64,000 nucleotides of DNA from assembly GCA_009617715.1 (NCBI GenBank), contig VTFK01000245.1:248001-312000 (forward strand), written 5' to 3'. A model generated the notes under the pieces. That model searched no databases. It saw nothing but the letters and a program-made list of their open reading frames with translations, and was not told the origin of the DNA. The DNA is from Plectrocnemia conspersa. Taxonomy: Eukaryota; Arthropoda; Insecta; Trichoptera; Polycentropodidae. The translations under genes were made by a program, and so were the position numbers. How positions within the stretch are numbered: the stretch's first letter is position 1; each line of letters begins with the position of its first letter. This document shows positions 46,690 through 60,330 of the stretch, piece by piece.

Positions 46690-47165
46690 TTTTGTGTTGG
46701 TTTATTTTATTTTAACTTTGTGGAAAATTAACGCCGCTCGCGTAATTAAAAAATGCTTCAGGCCGACACAACAGTCTGCCTCTTATTAATGTAGTAAATG
46801 GAGCTGGGGTTGAATCGTTGAAACCCAATAATTTTGGGTCACAAATAAACCTCCGGGTCATATTTTTTAAAATATCCACGGTAGAATTGTGCAATATATG
46901 CTGGTGCCAGCTTAGGACCTCGTCCAGCTTTGCAATATTAAATAAGGATATATCCGTATACCTAAATACATTTTGCGCGTTCGAATTTCCCGAAACCAGC
47001 AACTTTTATATTCCCGAAAGGTTTAAAACACGGGTTGGAAGTTAGTGTTGGACTTTGAACAATTTGGTATTTGTTATGCGTGCGAATATGAATGCGAAAT
47101 GGGATTAGGTGCGTTGTATTTGATGTTTGGCTTGCAAAAAGCATACGCGAAAAACTTTGTTCGAA
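46690..47165. promoter_or_regulatory. GC-richer island, possible conserved non-coding element
   Basis: Composition block with overlapping frames on both strands (46712-47002 minus, 46818-47045 plus, 46962-47168 minus), none ATG-started with protein-like features. Candidate conserved non-coding DNA. Confidence 0.25.
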
Positions 47166-47915
47166 CATTAATACAATATTTTTTTAAGATAGCTAATATA
47201 TCTATACTTTATTAATTTCAATCTAAAAATTTGTTTTATTGTTATTATATATTTCAGATAAAAAATAAAATCTGTTATTCAAAAAAAGTAATTAATTATC
47301 AAGCATGCTCAAAATTAATAACCGTAACAATAAATAGAACAACTTATAACTAATAGGTGATGACAACATTAGGAAAAGTTACTGAATTCAAACGAAATTT
47401 AAGTTTATTTTTTATTTAGGAAGGAAAAATATCAGGTTTCGCAGTACTTGATATAATGTAAAAATAAACCACCAGAGGGGGTATAATTTTCTAAACTTTA
47501 AACCACTACACTAGATTTGTCGTAAACAACTATCCCACTGGACACCTTTATAGCTCTCTAGATTGTAGTTATCCCTTTGTTTTCATTGAACTGACTAACT
47601 CACTGATCCGGGTTGAAACATGTTTTAAGATGTTATGAAAATGTATTTAAAAGTTGGCTTATGTATTCACAACTTGCTAAATTTAATTTATGACATAATT
47701 ATTTTTATAGGATTATAATAATATGTATATAGCCACATAATTGTCAAACCATTATAAACATAATTAAAAGAGCAGACATTTTTTATTAATGCAAACAATT
47801 TAATTTTCCACTCAGTCGGCTTTTTCCAACTTTGATTCATATCGCTATTCATTCTTTGTGGCCGCCTTTATGAGTTGACTATTAATTAAATCCAGATTAT
47901 TATGACAAGATTTAC
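47166..47915. other. AT-rich background, nothing seen
   Basis: No features supported. Confidence 0.6.
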
Positions 47916-47919
47916 ACAG

Positions 47920-48240
47920 TTAGAAAATATACATAATAATTTCTTGAATGAATGACTTTGAGATATTTGAGAATTCAGCTTCATACTCAGTACAGTCCAA
48001 ATCTCGGCCGTCACGTTTTGAACTGATCAAAAACCTAATTGGCGGCTCACACAAAGGCACAATCTGGCGAAAACTCTGTATTTCTGATATTTCATAAGAT
48101 ATCAATTTCTGTAGGAGGTTTGATATTCGGAGAACGTAGCAGCGTGAGTCGCTGATGGGAACGTGTGCGACTGACAGGCAGCATCCGATACACACAGAAG
48201 GGGAGTTGCAACAACGATTGAGAATTGGCGTAGGATTGAA
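47920..48240. promoter_or_regulatory. GC-richer island with a 91-codon minus frame
   Basis: A minus-strand frame (47920-48195) starts at GTG, so it lacks an initiator. Its composition is mildly protein-like (CIGCCLSVAHVP, SSKRDGRDLDC), but no family is recognised and no splice sites are convincing. Treated as an island of unknown function. Confidence 0.2.
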
Positions 48241-50280
48241 AACGTACAGAATTTAAAATATTTCATTATATATAAAAAAAATGGTATAGTTAGTGAGCTG
48301 TTGTTTTTTTATAACATATTTTGTCAATATTATTGATATCCCGAAATTCCATCAAAGTCAGAGCCATATTGATAAGTACTGATGGTCTAAATTATTAACG
48401 TAAATTACATGAAAACGAGATTTATTAAAAAAATATAGAGCATAATATTAACGAAATGTAAACAAGCTTTGCCTTCACCTCTCTGAAGTGAACAGGGTAG
48501 AGTGTAAAATAGTAATCAAACGTTAAATACCTTGATATGCTTTAATTTATTTAAAACATTTTCATTAAATACTGGAAACACCCTAGCCAATATAACGCAG
48601 TAAAATATGATTTTTTTTGTACCCCGTAGAAACTCATTCAAAATTATAAACATTTTAAAACTAATAACAAAGTAATAAGGTCGATTAGAAAATAAAAATA
48701 TTTGCATTAGGTAACAATTAAATTTGGAAAATTAATCCATTGTTAATTTTAAATGGCTTCAAAAACTTGAAAATAAAAATAAATCTTAAAATAAAAATTA
48801 TATTAAATTATGCTTATACAAAATTTACATTCACTACATAATAAAAAAAATATGCAATTTTTTTTAGTTAAGTAGACAATACTTTGCATATCTACATATT
48901 ATACTATAAATATTTTCTATTAATTTTATTGTACAATAATATGAGAAAAAAACATTAAATTATTTAATTTTTCACGAAAACTTTAAGTTTTACAACTTTA
49001 TGAATTGTTTTGTTTGAAGCAAAAGTTTTATGCTAAAATAATATTTATTTTTAAAATATTGTCTTAAACTCAGTTTGCAATAAATTAACTATACTGTATT
49101 ACTATACTGTATTATAAATTAAAATATTCAATTATAAAAATACAATTGCCAAGTTGATGTTTATAATAGTATTTTTTATCAAAATCTACCTGCAACTAAA
49201 ACATATTTGTAAAAATTTATATAATTTTTTTGTAATAATAGCGTATTTTTACAAATCGAGTCATTTTAACTCCGTAGTACAAAAAATATGTATTCTAACT
49301 TATAACCTAATCATGTGAATATTATTTATTTATGTTATTAAATATGTAAATACATTAATAAGCGTGTTTCTTTTCTATCAAATAAGAGATTTTAGGTTTC
49401 TACTTTATATTGTTTTCAGTTAAGGTGAAGATGTTAACAATAATTTATAACACTATAACTAACATACATTGAAATGGTCTTATATCCCGGAATGAATATA
49501 CGGCGTTGCATTCGTATAAGGTAATTACGACAAAGAAAAGTAGGTAGCAAAATCCGAAACTTTCGGTTGTTATGTCACGTTCAAACTGTCTTGACAACTG
49601 ATAATCAATACTTTATTGAAGATATAATACTGAAAGCTTACTTATTATATAATGGATTAAATGCGATGTAAGTAATTAATCGGCAGAGAAAACTGAATGA
49701 ATATCTCACCTTATATAATAATATAAGATGAGTTAATATAAAATACAATAAGCAATATTTTTACATAAAAATATTAATTATGATATTTAATAAAAATAGT
49801 ACAAATTCTGATTTGAATTCTCAAATTTTTTACAATCCCAAGAAGCTAAGCTTTCAATTAAATATATTATGTGAATTTCCAGGAGGTTTTAATAAAATTT
49901 CACTGCACGCGTCTTTTTTTTATTACTGTAAAATTCCATATTTTTAAAGCATGTATCAAAATACTCCATTGCTGCTAAAATTACGAGTGCTTATCATTGT
50001 TAATAACGATATTTAAATCTTTATCTATATCCAATATTTGATAGTAAGATTTCTGTAAAATATGTTGAATTGCATGCCAGTCATTAATGATAAATAGCTT
50101 TTTAATTCATAGTCGTTACTTTATATTTACATATATTCTTTAGGTGCCTATGAATGATAAAATGGGTTTCTATAGCAATTATCTAACAATAGCTATACGC
50201 TATATATTATACAACTTCACATGTCTTCTAGAACAAGGTTAATCTCTGAATCATAGACAACATAAGTCAACTATAAACTA
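48241..50280. other. AT-rich background, nothing seen
   Basis: Two kilobases of AT-rich DNA without supported features. Confidence 0.6.
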
Positions 50281-50284
50281 ACAC

Positions 50285-50400
50285 ATAGACTAGTAGCATA
50301 GTCGGTAAATAATATCTAAAAGACCAAGATTCGAATCCTATATGAAAAATTTTGTTTTTCAATTTTTTTTCGTGTTTGGGGGATCGGAACTAGTATTTTT
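50285..50400 (+). mobile_element. tRNA-like sequence, probable SINE head or tRNA pseudogene
   Basis: The pol III A box TAGCATAGTCGG (50294-50305) fits the TRGCNNAGTNGG consensus exactly. The B box GATTCGAATCC (50328-50338) differs by one base. They are 34 nt apart start to start. No acceptor stem can be closed, so it is not a functional tRNA. A T-rich tail follows. It differs from the SINE at 12-13 kb and lies just left of a hAT element. Confidence 0.5.
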
Positions 50401-50585
50401 TTTAACAATAATTTCAATCGTTCCTCACAGATTACGTTTTCTTAGATTTTCCTCATCTCTTTGAGTAATATTATGATCAATAGTTAACATTATCTGTAAT
50501 AATAGTTTATAAATAATTATAAAAAATAGATGTGACTGATTTTAGTCTGGTGTTTCACTACCTACATGTAGATGTTGTTTGTATC

Positions 50586-51780
50586 TAGCGTTTCTTTTCG
50601 AGAATTTCTCGAGAAAAATGTCGAATCAAAAATTATGATTTCTCTAGAAATTTTATAAAGCATTTTTATTATATAAAATTTAATTTGTGCGAATATTTTA
50701 AAAAGGTTTACTATCACTGCTTTTTTTAACGGTTCATGTCTAATATGAATACTTATTGGAAGGTTTTATCTAATGTTTCTTCTTAAGAATTTATCGAGAA
50801 AAGTGTCATTTTCTCTCAGTGAAATTTTCTATAGCAATGTGTTTGGGTCAGATGTTTAAAAATATGCATACTTTTTTAAATGACCGACATTTTTTTTGCG
50901 ATTTTCTATTACTATAACCGGCCGGCGGCTTTATTTTTGCTTTGGTGATCTAAGAACCCGCTCCGATAAGAATCAATTACGCATGGAAATCGGCAGAATG
51001 CAAAACGATTAACTGCTATTTTATCGATAATACAAAAAGTTTTTTTATAATACCACGATTATTATTACCAGCCAAAAGGGCCTTAAATTTTTTGTTAAAA
51101 CAATTAAAAAATATAAATTTTTAGTTAAGCTCGAAATTATCAACGGGCAGTTAAAAAGAAATTATATAACCGTTGATGTCATTAATTAAATATTTGCAAA
51201 ATCCAGAATCTTTCACTAGGCAAAAAAAATAATGACTTTTTTTAGTTATTCTTTAAAAGTAGAAATATGTAAAATGGGGAAAGAAATTATTTGTAGATTA
51301 TTTAATGGCTCGACGAATTCTAAGAACCCTTATGACTCCATTCAATCAATAAAACTCATTGAAAAATTGAAAATTTATCATTGGCGCAACAATTAGAGAA
51401 AGAACAGCTTATAGATTAATGGAGAAAGAATTAAAAATATTTGAATCAACGGAAATTAAAAATATTCGAATCAAAACAGATTATAAACAGTGCCTATTTG
51501 AAGCCTTGTTGTAATAAACCAACATCAATACAAAACGAGGGGATTTTTCTACGGCCGAAATATTTTTAACAAAAAAAGAACGAGGATGTTTGATTCTACT
51601 CTAGATGGCATGTGTTTTTTAAATGGTTATTTTAAAAATAATATGTAAAAATGTATCTGTAATACATACATTTTTTCATTTATCAAAATTTCTCGAGAAT
51701 TCTCGAGAAATTTGAGAATAGTGAAGTCTCGAATTCTGATTTCTCAAGAAATAAAAATCATCGAGAAATCAGAATGCTTA
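50586..51780 (+). mobile_element. hAT transposon remnant, CTCGAGAAA family
   Basis: The left terminus TAGCGTTTCTTTTCGAG and right terminus (complement) TAAGCATTCTGATTTCTCG are both followed by TTTCTCGAG-type subrepeats. Flanks TTTGTATC (50578-50585) and ATTGTATC (51781-51788) match at 7 of 8 positions, fitting an aged 8-bp target duplication. The left end is present twice, 185 bp apart (50586 and 50771). A plus-strand transposase C-terminal remnant lies near the right end. A related solo end is at 19951. Confidence 0.8.
51508..51648 (+). pseudogene. hAT transposase C-terminal fragment, frameshifted
   Basis: Three short pieces in different phases line up with one hAT dimerisation domain. KPTSIQNEG comes from the KPTS...ER block, FSTAEIFLTKK from the FS.AG...TKKR block, and STLDGMCFLNGYFKNNM ends at TAA (51646-51648), matching .TLD...FL..YFK. 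The upstream part of the element (51300-51500) is probably decayed transposase as well, but no motif is clear. Confidence 0.75.
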
Positions 51781-51789
51781 ATTGTATCT

Positions 51790-52350
51790 ATTCCATTGTA
51801 ACACATTGAAGATTGACTATAAATAACTAACGCAACTTTTGTAACCATTACTAAATATTTTTTTGCCCATGATTGAATTCCCATAAAAAAGCATGCTAAT
51901 ATGTTTTTTGGTTACTTGCACACATACGCAATAATAATTATACTAACATTAGCATGTGAATAATAACTAATGGGTTTGTTTTGATTTATTTGAGATATGT
52001 ACGTTAAAATAAATCGTTATTATGGCATATGACGATTGTATAACTCCCGTCCGATTTTCTTTACACTACTGGCTTCCGTACTACTCTGATACGGTTCTGA
52101 GAAAATATATAATGTTACAAGATTAAGATAGAACAAGTACAACAAGTAAAACCATTTTAGCTCCGATTAGACGGTCTTACTACGTGAATTAAAGTGACAC
52201 GCGTAAGAAAGAAAAAACGCTGAATTCTCTTTGAGGAGAGTTAAATAACCGTAATTACAAACTTATTAAATTAAACATAGCTTATTTCGCGCAGGACATA
52301 TTATAATTTAACTATCACAGAATCCCTAGAACCTAATAAATACACAAAAC
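51790..52350. other. AT-rich background, nothing seen
   Basis: No features supported. Confidence 0.6.
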
Positions 52351-52359
52351 TGTCGTATA

Positions 52360-52985
52360 AAAAGGATCTACCGCAGTTTCCCAAGTCGACAACCGTTAAA
52401 CACAAACTGCCGACCAACACACGCCCGTCAAGCATTAACGTAGGACTAGATCTTGACCCGAAACGAGGAGTTAATTTCGTTCGGTAGTTCCGAAATTAAG
52501 AAGTTATAGCCACCGGGTCCGAACATAGTCCGGGCCCTAACTAGCCGCACCGACATGATCGCGTCGTTTCCTTAATTTACGACCAGCCACGACCTCCATC
52601 CTTGTCTCACTTCTAAATATTCCGAATATCCTAGGCACAGGCGAGAGAGTCAGACCGTGGTCAGATTTAATGAAGGCCATTTCTCGGAGAGCGTCGGCCA
52701 CACCTAGAGAGCGGAGAGATTTAGAGATAAGATGTCACCAGGAGATTGTAATGCGATTAGTGTTGCCGTACTGGTCTGGTTAATGAGGATATATTATCGA
52801 TCTGCTTTCTTTCAACGGCGTGTCACGTTATTTACAGTGTGGTTTAACGGACTTAACCGCAGTCGTTATTTCGGTTAAAGTGTTGACTTTTCGACGGCCG
52901 TGGCGTGAAAGCTCTAATTGATTTCTGAGTCGCGATATATTGTGTGATTTGAAAAGAAACAAAGCTTTTCTGTAAGCTCGTAAGG
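52360..52985. promoter_or_regulatory. long GC-richer island, possible conserved non-coding element
   Basis: About 620 bp with many stop codons in all frames despite higher GC, so coding is unlikely. Contains GTTCGGTAGTTCCGAAATTAAG near 52478 and GGTCCGAACATAGTCCGGGCC near 52516 (the second with short inverted segments). A strong candidate for conserved non-coding DNA within this window. Confidence 0.3.
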
Positions 52986-54915
52986 CATGTACCTAATGAC
53001 CGCTTTTTATGGACTATATAGTACAGTTTCGAGTTTAAAAACTACTTTTAAATAGTATTTTCTTTAAAACTTTGCATAGTAAAATGTATATGAAAAAAAC
53101 AGTAATTACATAAAAATATGTATTCAATATTTATATCCAGGTTTTTATAAAATGTAATATTTTAATAAAATCGAGTATCGCGTTTCAGTTCAGATATAAT
53201 TCCTTGTATGCTATAATTATAATTCAATTCTAATCGAACATAAATTCGATCTACCCATAATAATATACACAATTTTATGATATTTATAGTCAATCATCGT
53301 ATTACATGGTGTTATTATATACATGTTCAAATATCATAAATATCTGTTTGTGATATTAATGCGTAGCGTTCAGGTGCTTACTCCGAAAATGTCTACTAAA
53401 GATCTGGAGCCGAACTTAATTGTCGTGATACTGATAACAGGTGAAATGTCCTGCTTTTATGCTGAACTATACTAGTGTACTAAATAGCTGACGCGAAATC
53501 TTGACTTTTATATCAATAGTGCGTAAACTAACTTTGAAGAAATAATGAATTATTTGCAAGCTCATACCTCACATTGAATTCGTATAATTAAAGTACTTGA
53601 CACTAAAATAATAATATTATTCACATCTACAAATAAAACCATTGTTTTATAAAATAATCTATTTCATTCAGACCGCTAACAAGCCAGAAGCAGAAACTTA
53701 AGTCCCACAAAGACTTTGTCTTAAACTACGTTGACAATTAAAAAAATGCGACAAAATTTTAAACAAAATTCATAAATGAATATAGAATATGCGCACCATT
53801 TCTTTATACTTTCCTCGTTAATGGGAGAGCGAAATCTCCTACTGTATTCTTATATCGTATCATTGGGCCCTATTAAAAAAACAAGTTTGCTGTTTGAATA
53901 AGGCAAATATTATTATTGCATATAAAATTTTAATGAAAAAAGAAAGTACATTATATAAAATAAGTCTATTATTGCTTACCAATATTTTTAAATCAATTCA
54001 AACGCAAACCACTAATTATCCAACAATAACATAATATGGACTTGTCACACTTTCAAAATCAAAGGCTCATATGTATACAATCATTTTTATAATTTTATGA
54101 AATTGTCGTGAATAAAAATAATATTACAAAAAATCCACATTTGCTAGCAAAACACTATTGGCAATAATATGTTAAAACATCATTCTACTACAAAAAAATA
54201 TATTTTAATTTTTAAAAACCTTTTATTGGTTAACTAATGCATTTAAAATAAATCGATTTTTTTAGGCTGAACATTTTTAACTACTTTTATTGCTACATAT
54301 AAACCACTATTAAACTAAATACGAATTATATTTGGATCATACGGATCAGTGTGATGCCCGTTGAATTACCTAAAATGCGATTTAAATTAGTATAATACTA
54401 TTGCAGTATATTGGTTTAGTTTACACAATAGCACATTGTACTAAAATATCAGTTTAGATATGTATTAACCAATATACACTACTATTTAATTCGATTAATA
54501 ATAAATAGTATATATAATACATATTATTATAATCATTTAATATAATATCATATAGAGTTCTTTGTTATTAAAATAAATATTATTTTAGAAAGCATAATCA
54601 TAACATTTATATTAATAAACATTATAATATAACTACAATATTTACGTAAAATGATATACATATACATAAAATTGTATATATCCATTTGATATATGAGTCA
54701 TTTTCCCTTTCAATCCATAAACGATATATTCTTTGCGCAAGGTCTGGACCACTTTTATAAACGTTTATTTTGTATATAAATGCAAATTATATTATAAGAA
54801 TCTTACCTTGTAGATGTACCCATTGCATTTAACAATTATTGGATAAATGAAATCAGAACTCACCTGAAACAAACAAGAAAAAAAACGTTAGTACAGTATA
54901 AAAGTTTAATAGTAC
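52986..54915. other. AT-rich background, nothing seen
   Basis: No features supported. A tract of TATA/ATAT-rich sequence lies at 54480-54680. Confidence 0.6.
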
Positions 54916-54919
54916 AAGT

Positions 54920-55145
54920 GATTTGGTTAAACAGTCTTTTTTGGTGTATACGACGAGCAATCTTATCTGCCTTGGGAGGCGTAATCTGGAATTTTGGGTC
55001 GTTAAACCAGAAGATAAAGTTCAACAATACATGACGCCATCATTAACATCTCACTAAATTTACGTTTGAGTTTATTTTTTGAACCTCGAAACGGCTCATT
55101 GTGTCTTTAACGGACCTCACAGGCGCCGCTAGTTAAATATTGTTT
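54920..55145. promoter_or_regulatory. small GC-richer island
   Basis: Composition block with TATCTGCCTTGGGAGGCG (54966; contains the short inverted segments GCCT/AGGC) and CACAGGCGCCGC. No frame. Confidence 0.25.
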
Positions 55146-56485
55146 TTTGAGATAAGCTTCAGCATAGTGGAGCTTTACAATTTTTTTATATAAGTATAAA
55201 CTTAACACATTAATAACACATAGGATAAGTAAATATTTTGCTTTAAATTATTTTAATAACTTGTACAACAATTTTGCAGTTTTTTATTCACAAAAAATCA
55301 TTGTTTTTTAAATGCTCCAAGTATATTTTAATTACATTTTTATATTTATAAGAAGTGCTATATTATTAAATTAATTTTTTATGTTGCAAGAACAAAAATA
55401 TGAATTTTAAGTAAAGAAAATACTGAAATTATCTGTATAAAAATCGCTACTAAAATGACAACACAATATGGTATACAGAAATACATAGAAATATACAGTC
55501 TTTAGATTAGATAAGAGCGTGATTGCTTTCTTTTAATATTTGTTTAAAAGAAACACAAAAAAAACTAATAAACATCACTATTTTCCTATTAAATAAAAAT
55601 AAGCTCGGTTGAGTTTAAGGCAACAACGCTGCTTAATCTCGATTGAACCATATAAAATATTATAATGACGTAAATTAATTAAGAACCATTTCTTGTGACA
55701 ATGTTTGTTTTTTTATAATATATAAATATTTCACACACTGGATTTTTTTATAATCTTCTTATAGCTATACATTAGCAATGTATTAATTAAATGCTTCGTT
55801 TGATGATACAAATATCGAAGAAATGTTTAAAAGAAATTTAAAAACAAAAATTGTTTTAACGTTACAGTTTTTCAAAGTAAATCATAAATTTAACATACAA
55901 TTTCACAAAGATAAATGCATAATAAATATTGTGTAAAAATTAATATTTTTTTTAAGAGTGGGATTTATTACTGACTTTTATTTTAATAGCAAATCATTAT
56001 TCATAGAACTTTAACAAACACAACAAAGCTTTAGCTAACACAATACAACTTAATTTAATTATTTTTTGTAACATAGTTCATTTTAAATGTCAATTCTTAC
56101 GCGTAAGAGGGTAGATATTTAAATTTTTGAGATAATGTAGATATTTGCAATTTTTTATTTTGATTTTTACGCTAATAATTTATCTTGCATATAAAAATAC
56201 TGTTTTAAAATATCATTAGTGTTTTACTATTACTAATATTTATTATTATTATTTTACATAATAAAAATAATATTTGAATAGCAAAATATATAGAGCTGCA
56301 CACAAGTTGTATAAAAGATAATATAAACTACAACATAAAATAATATGTTATTAAACACTAGTGCATAAATTTATTTTTAAATCAGGTAAACAAATATTAT
56401 ACGGTTAAAATATAAAATGAATAAATAAAAACGACTATTAAAAATTTTACCTAATCTAAAAATTACATATATAGTTAAGAAGAGT
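55146..56485. other. AT-rich background, nothing seen
   Basis: No features supported. Confidence 0.6.
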
Positions 56486-56489
56486 CGCC

Positions 56490-57130
56490 AAGATTTTTAA
56501 ATCTCAGACTTTTACACTCTCCCAATATAAGTACATCAAATCAGATGGCAGTATTTTCGCCACTTTGTACTTCAAATTATATCTTTTAAAATCCTAAAGA
56601 CCTTTCTTTATAAATGCGAAAATTCATTGATTTGTGCATTTAGGTCGTCTGCCACTTTCGTGTAATTTTAAACTTTCGCTGTTAGCCCCGACGGCAATCG
56701 GAAAATCAATCATCGTAAACCAAAACACATACATAGTACACCGTGTCCCGTAAATAGTAAGTGGTCGACCGTGTAAACTTGGTTTTGTCGATTACGGAAC
56801 GACTTCGACAATCACGTCGTTAAACTTAACGATAGACTGGTGTCGAATTTCAGCGAATAATACGTAAAATTCCAAACGAGTGCTCTACTACGTAAAAAGT
56901 GCCAGATGCTCGAACACTCTTGCGCTACTAATTGTCGGCGACGAACAAAAAATACGAAGCAAGTTTTAATTAAGTAAGCGGAAATTTTAATAACAATTAA
57001 GGCGCTGCACGCGCGGACCCCGTCTGCCTTCTGTACTTACGGAACGTGCTGTATAGAAAGTGCTTCCGATTCGGAAAGTAATGGTTATGAATTTAAGTTC
57101 AACCGGAAACGATGCACCCGGTTATGATTT
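56490..57130. promoter_or_regulatory. GC-richer island, possible conserved non-coding element
   Basis: Mixed-composition block of about 640 bp, peaking at GCGCTGCACGCGCGGACCCC (57002). No frame above chance. Candidate regulatory DNA. Confidence 0.3.
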
Positions 57131-59870
57131 CATTGAGCGATATTATTATTTGAATGTTCAGTGTTTCATTAAGATTTTCAATTAAAAGTTTACCGTTTTT
57201 TATCTTAAATGTAATACGCCCAACGAGAAATCTGGTACTTTAATTACATGCCTATATAATAGGGTGAAATTATATTTTTTAATAAAAGTATATATATATT
57301 TTAAATACTTCTATTATAAAAAGCAATCATAAAAACATGTAGGCACGATTTCAAGTTTACTAAACTAAAGGGCATTTAAAATAAAGCCATATAAAGAAAC
57401 ATCAACGATTAAAATATCATTCATATTTTCACACCAGAAAATATATTAAAAATATTTTCCTTATCTAACAATTGCACGTGTTACATTATTCGTCAAGATT
57501 CTTAACAAAAACATCTCGATCTTAACCCGAGATGCATCTGCAAGAAATATTTAATTTAGATGTGACCAAAGCGAATTAATAAATATAGAAGATTAAAAAT
57601 GTAACTTTAATTTTAACTTCTACACGTGATTCGTCCTACAGAAAAATAGTTAACAGAACAAACGTTATTTGTATATTATGATGAAAAATATCAACTTATT
57701 TAATTAAAATTAACAAATTTATTTTTATTAAAAACAGTTAAAATAACACTTTTTAAGAAAAAAATTAAATTTAAAATATAGTAAAATTATCACATATGTA
57801 AATATATGTTTTATTTATTATTATTATTTTGGTTAAAAATATCATGAATTGCTTTATATTACTAAGTAAAGCTTAAATATTTAATAAATGGTGCGCTTTA
57901 AAATATACGCATAAAATTCACGTTAATACGTATTTGCAGCTTCGCTTCTTGTTATTTACTTCAACTTTTGGAAAATTTACATAGCAACCACATCTTAAAA
58001 GCATTCATACGAGTTAAAATAATACATTGAACAGCTTAAATTTTCACTGTAAACACTACCGTTAATTTATTCCATCTATAAATCTTAGATTTTACAAAAG
58101 ATTAAAATAAACCATTAATCTGAGTTCGAAAGTCAACATTCGAACATTAATAAGCTCAGTCAATCAAGAGCGGATTATGTTGGATTTTTATTTGTATAAA
58201 ATAAAATAATAGAACATAATAATATATTCTCGTTCGAGTACTTGTCGAGTTCAACTTGTGTATGTAATTATTCATCTAAATGGTGCATTAAGATAAATTA
58301 CAATACAATTTATGTTCAAAGTTTTCAGTCTTAAACGGGCAATAAAATATTCTCTTTGCCTCTGAATAATATTACGTTTAGGGAAAAGCGGAGCTTTTAC
58401 TTCGCAAAGTCGACGATCTTTTTATCATTTATTTAAAATTTTATCTCAAAATTTTCGCTACGGTATTACATAATAATTATTACTGCTTTTAAAAGCGTGC
58501 CACACTAAACATAGTTTTAATTGTTTCTCAGCGTATTTTATGGGCTAAGTTTAGTTTGCACGACAAAATTCATGACAACCAACAGTGCAAATGCACTTAA
58601 TAAATAATTACTTTAATACTCATTATATGTAAATATATTCATAAATACATATGCAAATAAGATAAATTAAATATATCACATACACATTTTTATCGCATTT
58701 CTAAAAGCATAAATTAATTGAATTACTAACGATAAAGAAAAGTGCGAAATTGATTTCCATTATTTGAGGCTTCTAATGTACGAAAGTGTTTGATGGCTTA
58801 GCTATGGTCTAGTTTGAATCGTTTTGTTAGCTTCCTTGATGAAAAGACCTTTTGTGAATGAAAAGCACGTGAATTAACCTGAGCTGACAAATCGCAATGG
58901 TTAAATGATTTAATGTGCTTTTAAGATATAATCCGACATTTTAATGAACTTTAAGGACGTAGACAAATTACATTAGCTATTTATGCAAATATCAAAACGT
59001 TCCTATCAAAATTATACATATTTATAAACCACGATTTAAACATTTTTAAACTACAATGTTAATGCAACTCATTACTATTTACTAATTATTTAAACCTATT
59101 TAGACTTGGAACATAAAATAATTATGGTACCAATTCAATCTTTCGATAAATAAATTTCGATAAATAAAGCATTTATAGGAAAGCTTAAAGTTGGTATGTA
59201 TAATCAAAATACATCGAATTAAAGAGTTCTCTAACTATTTTAAAACATAATACTTTATGTAACGAACCTATATATTTTTTTAAACTTAAATTTTTTAAAT
59301 AGTTCTGGGTTTGCTTTCCTTAATATTTGAAAAATAATATAAAAAATATTAAAACATTTACCATTTATCACTTAATTAATTTATTTAAATTTTAACACTG
59401 AAATACAAAAAAATATCATCATAAATAAATTGCATACGAATGCTATTTAATTTCGAAGTAAATGACTTGACTTAAAAACCTTTAAGAATAACTTTTTACT
59501 ACGGCTTAACCATAAGTATTGTTTTATTATTATTCTTACTAATTAAAATAAATAAAAAACAAAAAAATCATTAGTATAATACATCAAGCATTATAAGTAT
59601 TTTTGCATGTATTCAATATATGTGTTTGGCAACATTATTATAATAACGTTTGAAGTATAAATTGAGTTAAGAGGATCAAAGTTCGACTGTTAAATCTAGA
59701 GCTTTAAAAGCTCGCATTGTTTTAAAAACACTTAAAAAAACATGAGCTGTTATATAACATGAACGTGGATTTCGATTAATATTATTATTATGTTAATTCA
59801 AATTAATATATTGTGACAATATTTAAAAACCATTGGTTACCCCTATTCCACGTATGAAAACTATTTAATA
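57131..59870. other. AT-rich background, nothing seen
   Basis: Long AT-rich stretch. A short mixed patch at 58380-58430 (TTAGGGAAAAGCGGAGC) and one at 58780-58890. Nothing supported. Confidence 0.6.
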
Positions 59871-59879
59871 TATTATCAC

Positions 59880-60330
59880 TCCAACATTGTAAATAACAGG
59901 GGAACGTCCGCACATGACAAATTAATTTGCGCGACATATGAAACTTTATAAATATGCAAATACGTAATTGAATAATGGCGCCAGCGCGAAATTGTTTATT
60001 TATTTATTTATCAAGGGGGTCTGAGCAGCGACGCCGATTTTAATAAATTTCAATAACACAAAGGCCCTCAACGGCAATCAATTACCAAGTATAAAACGTT
60101 TTGTACACACCTGTAATTACACATTTATGAACCGGCCCATTATTACGGCCGGTTACTACGTGACCACCGAGAAAGTTCAATAAAATAATTGTCAGTAATT
60201 CAAAAATTAATCAGCGATCAATCGGTATGCGCTGTGAAAATTTTCATCATACGCTGACCCTATAATTACGATATTAATATATTTTCAAATTTATTTACAC
60301 ACGTAAGTGGGTCAAAAATTACATTTTAAA
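59880..60330. promoter_or_regulatory. GC-richer island, possible conserved non-coding element
   Basis: Contains GGCGCCAGCGCG (59979), TTTATTTATTTATCAAGG (59997), several TAATTA-type cores (TGTAATTACA at 60112), and a perfect stem AACCGGCC/GGCCGGTT (60130-60137 and 60147-60154). The mix of homeodomain-type and GC-rich words is enhancer-like. Role inferred only. Confidence 0.3.
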
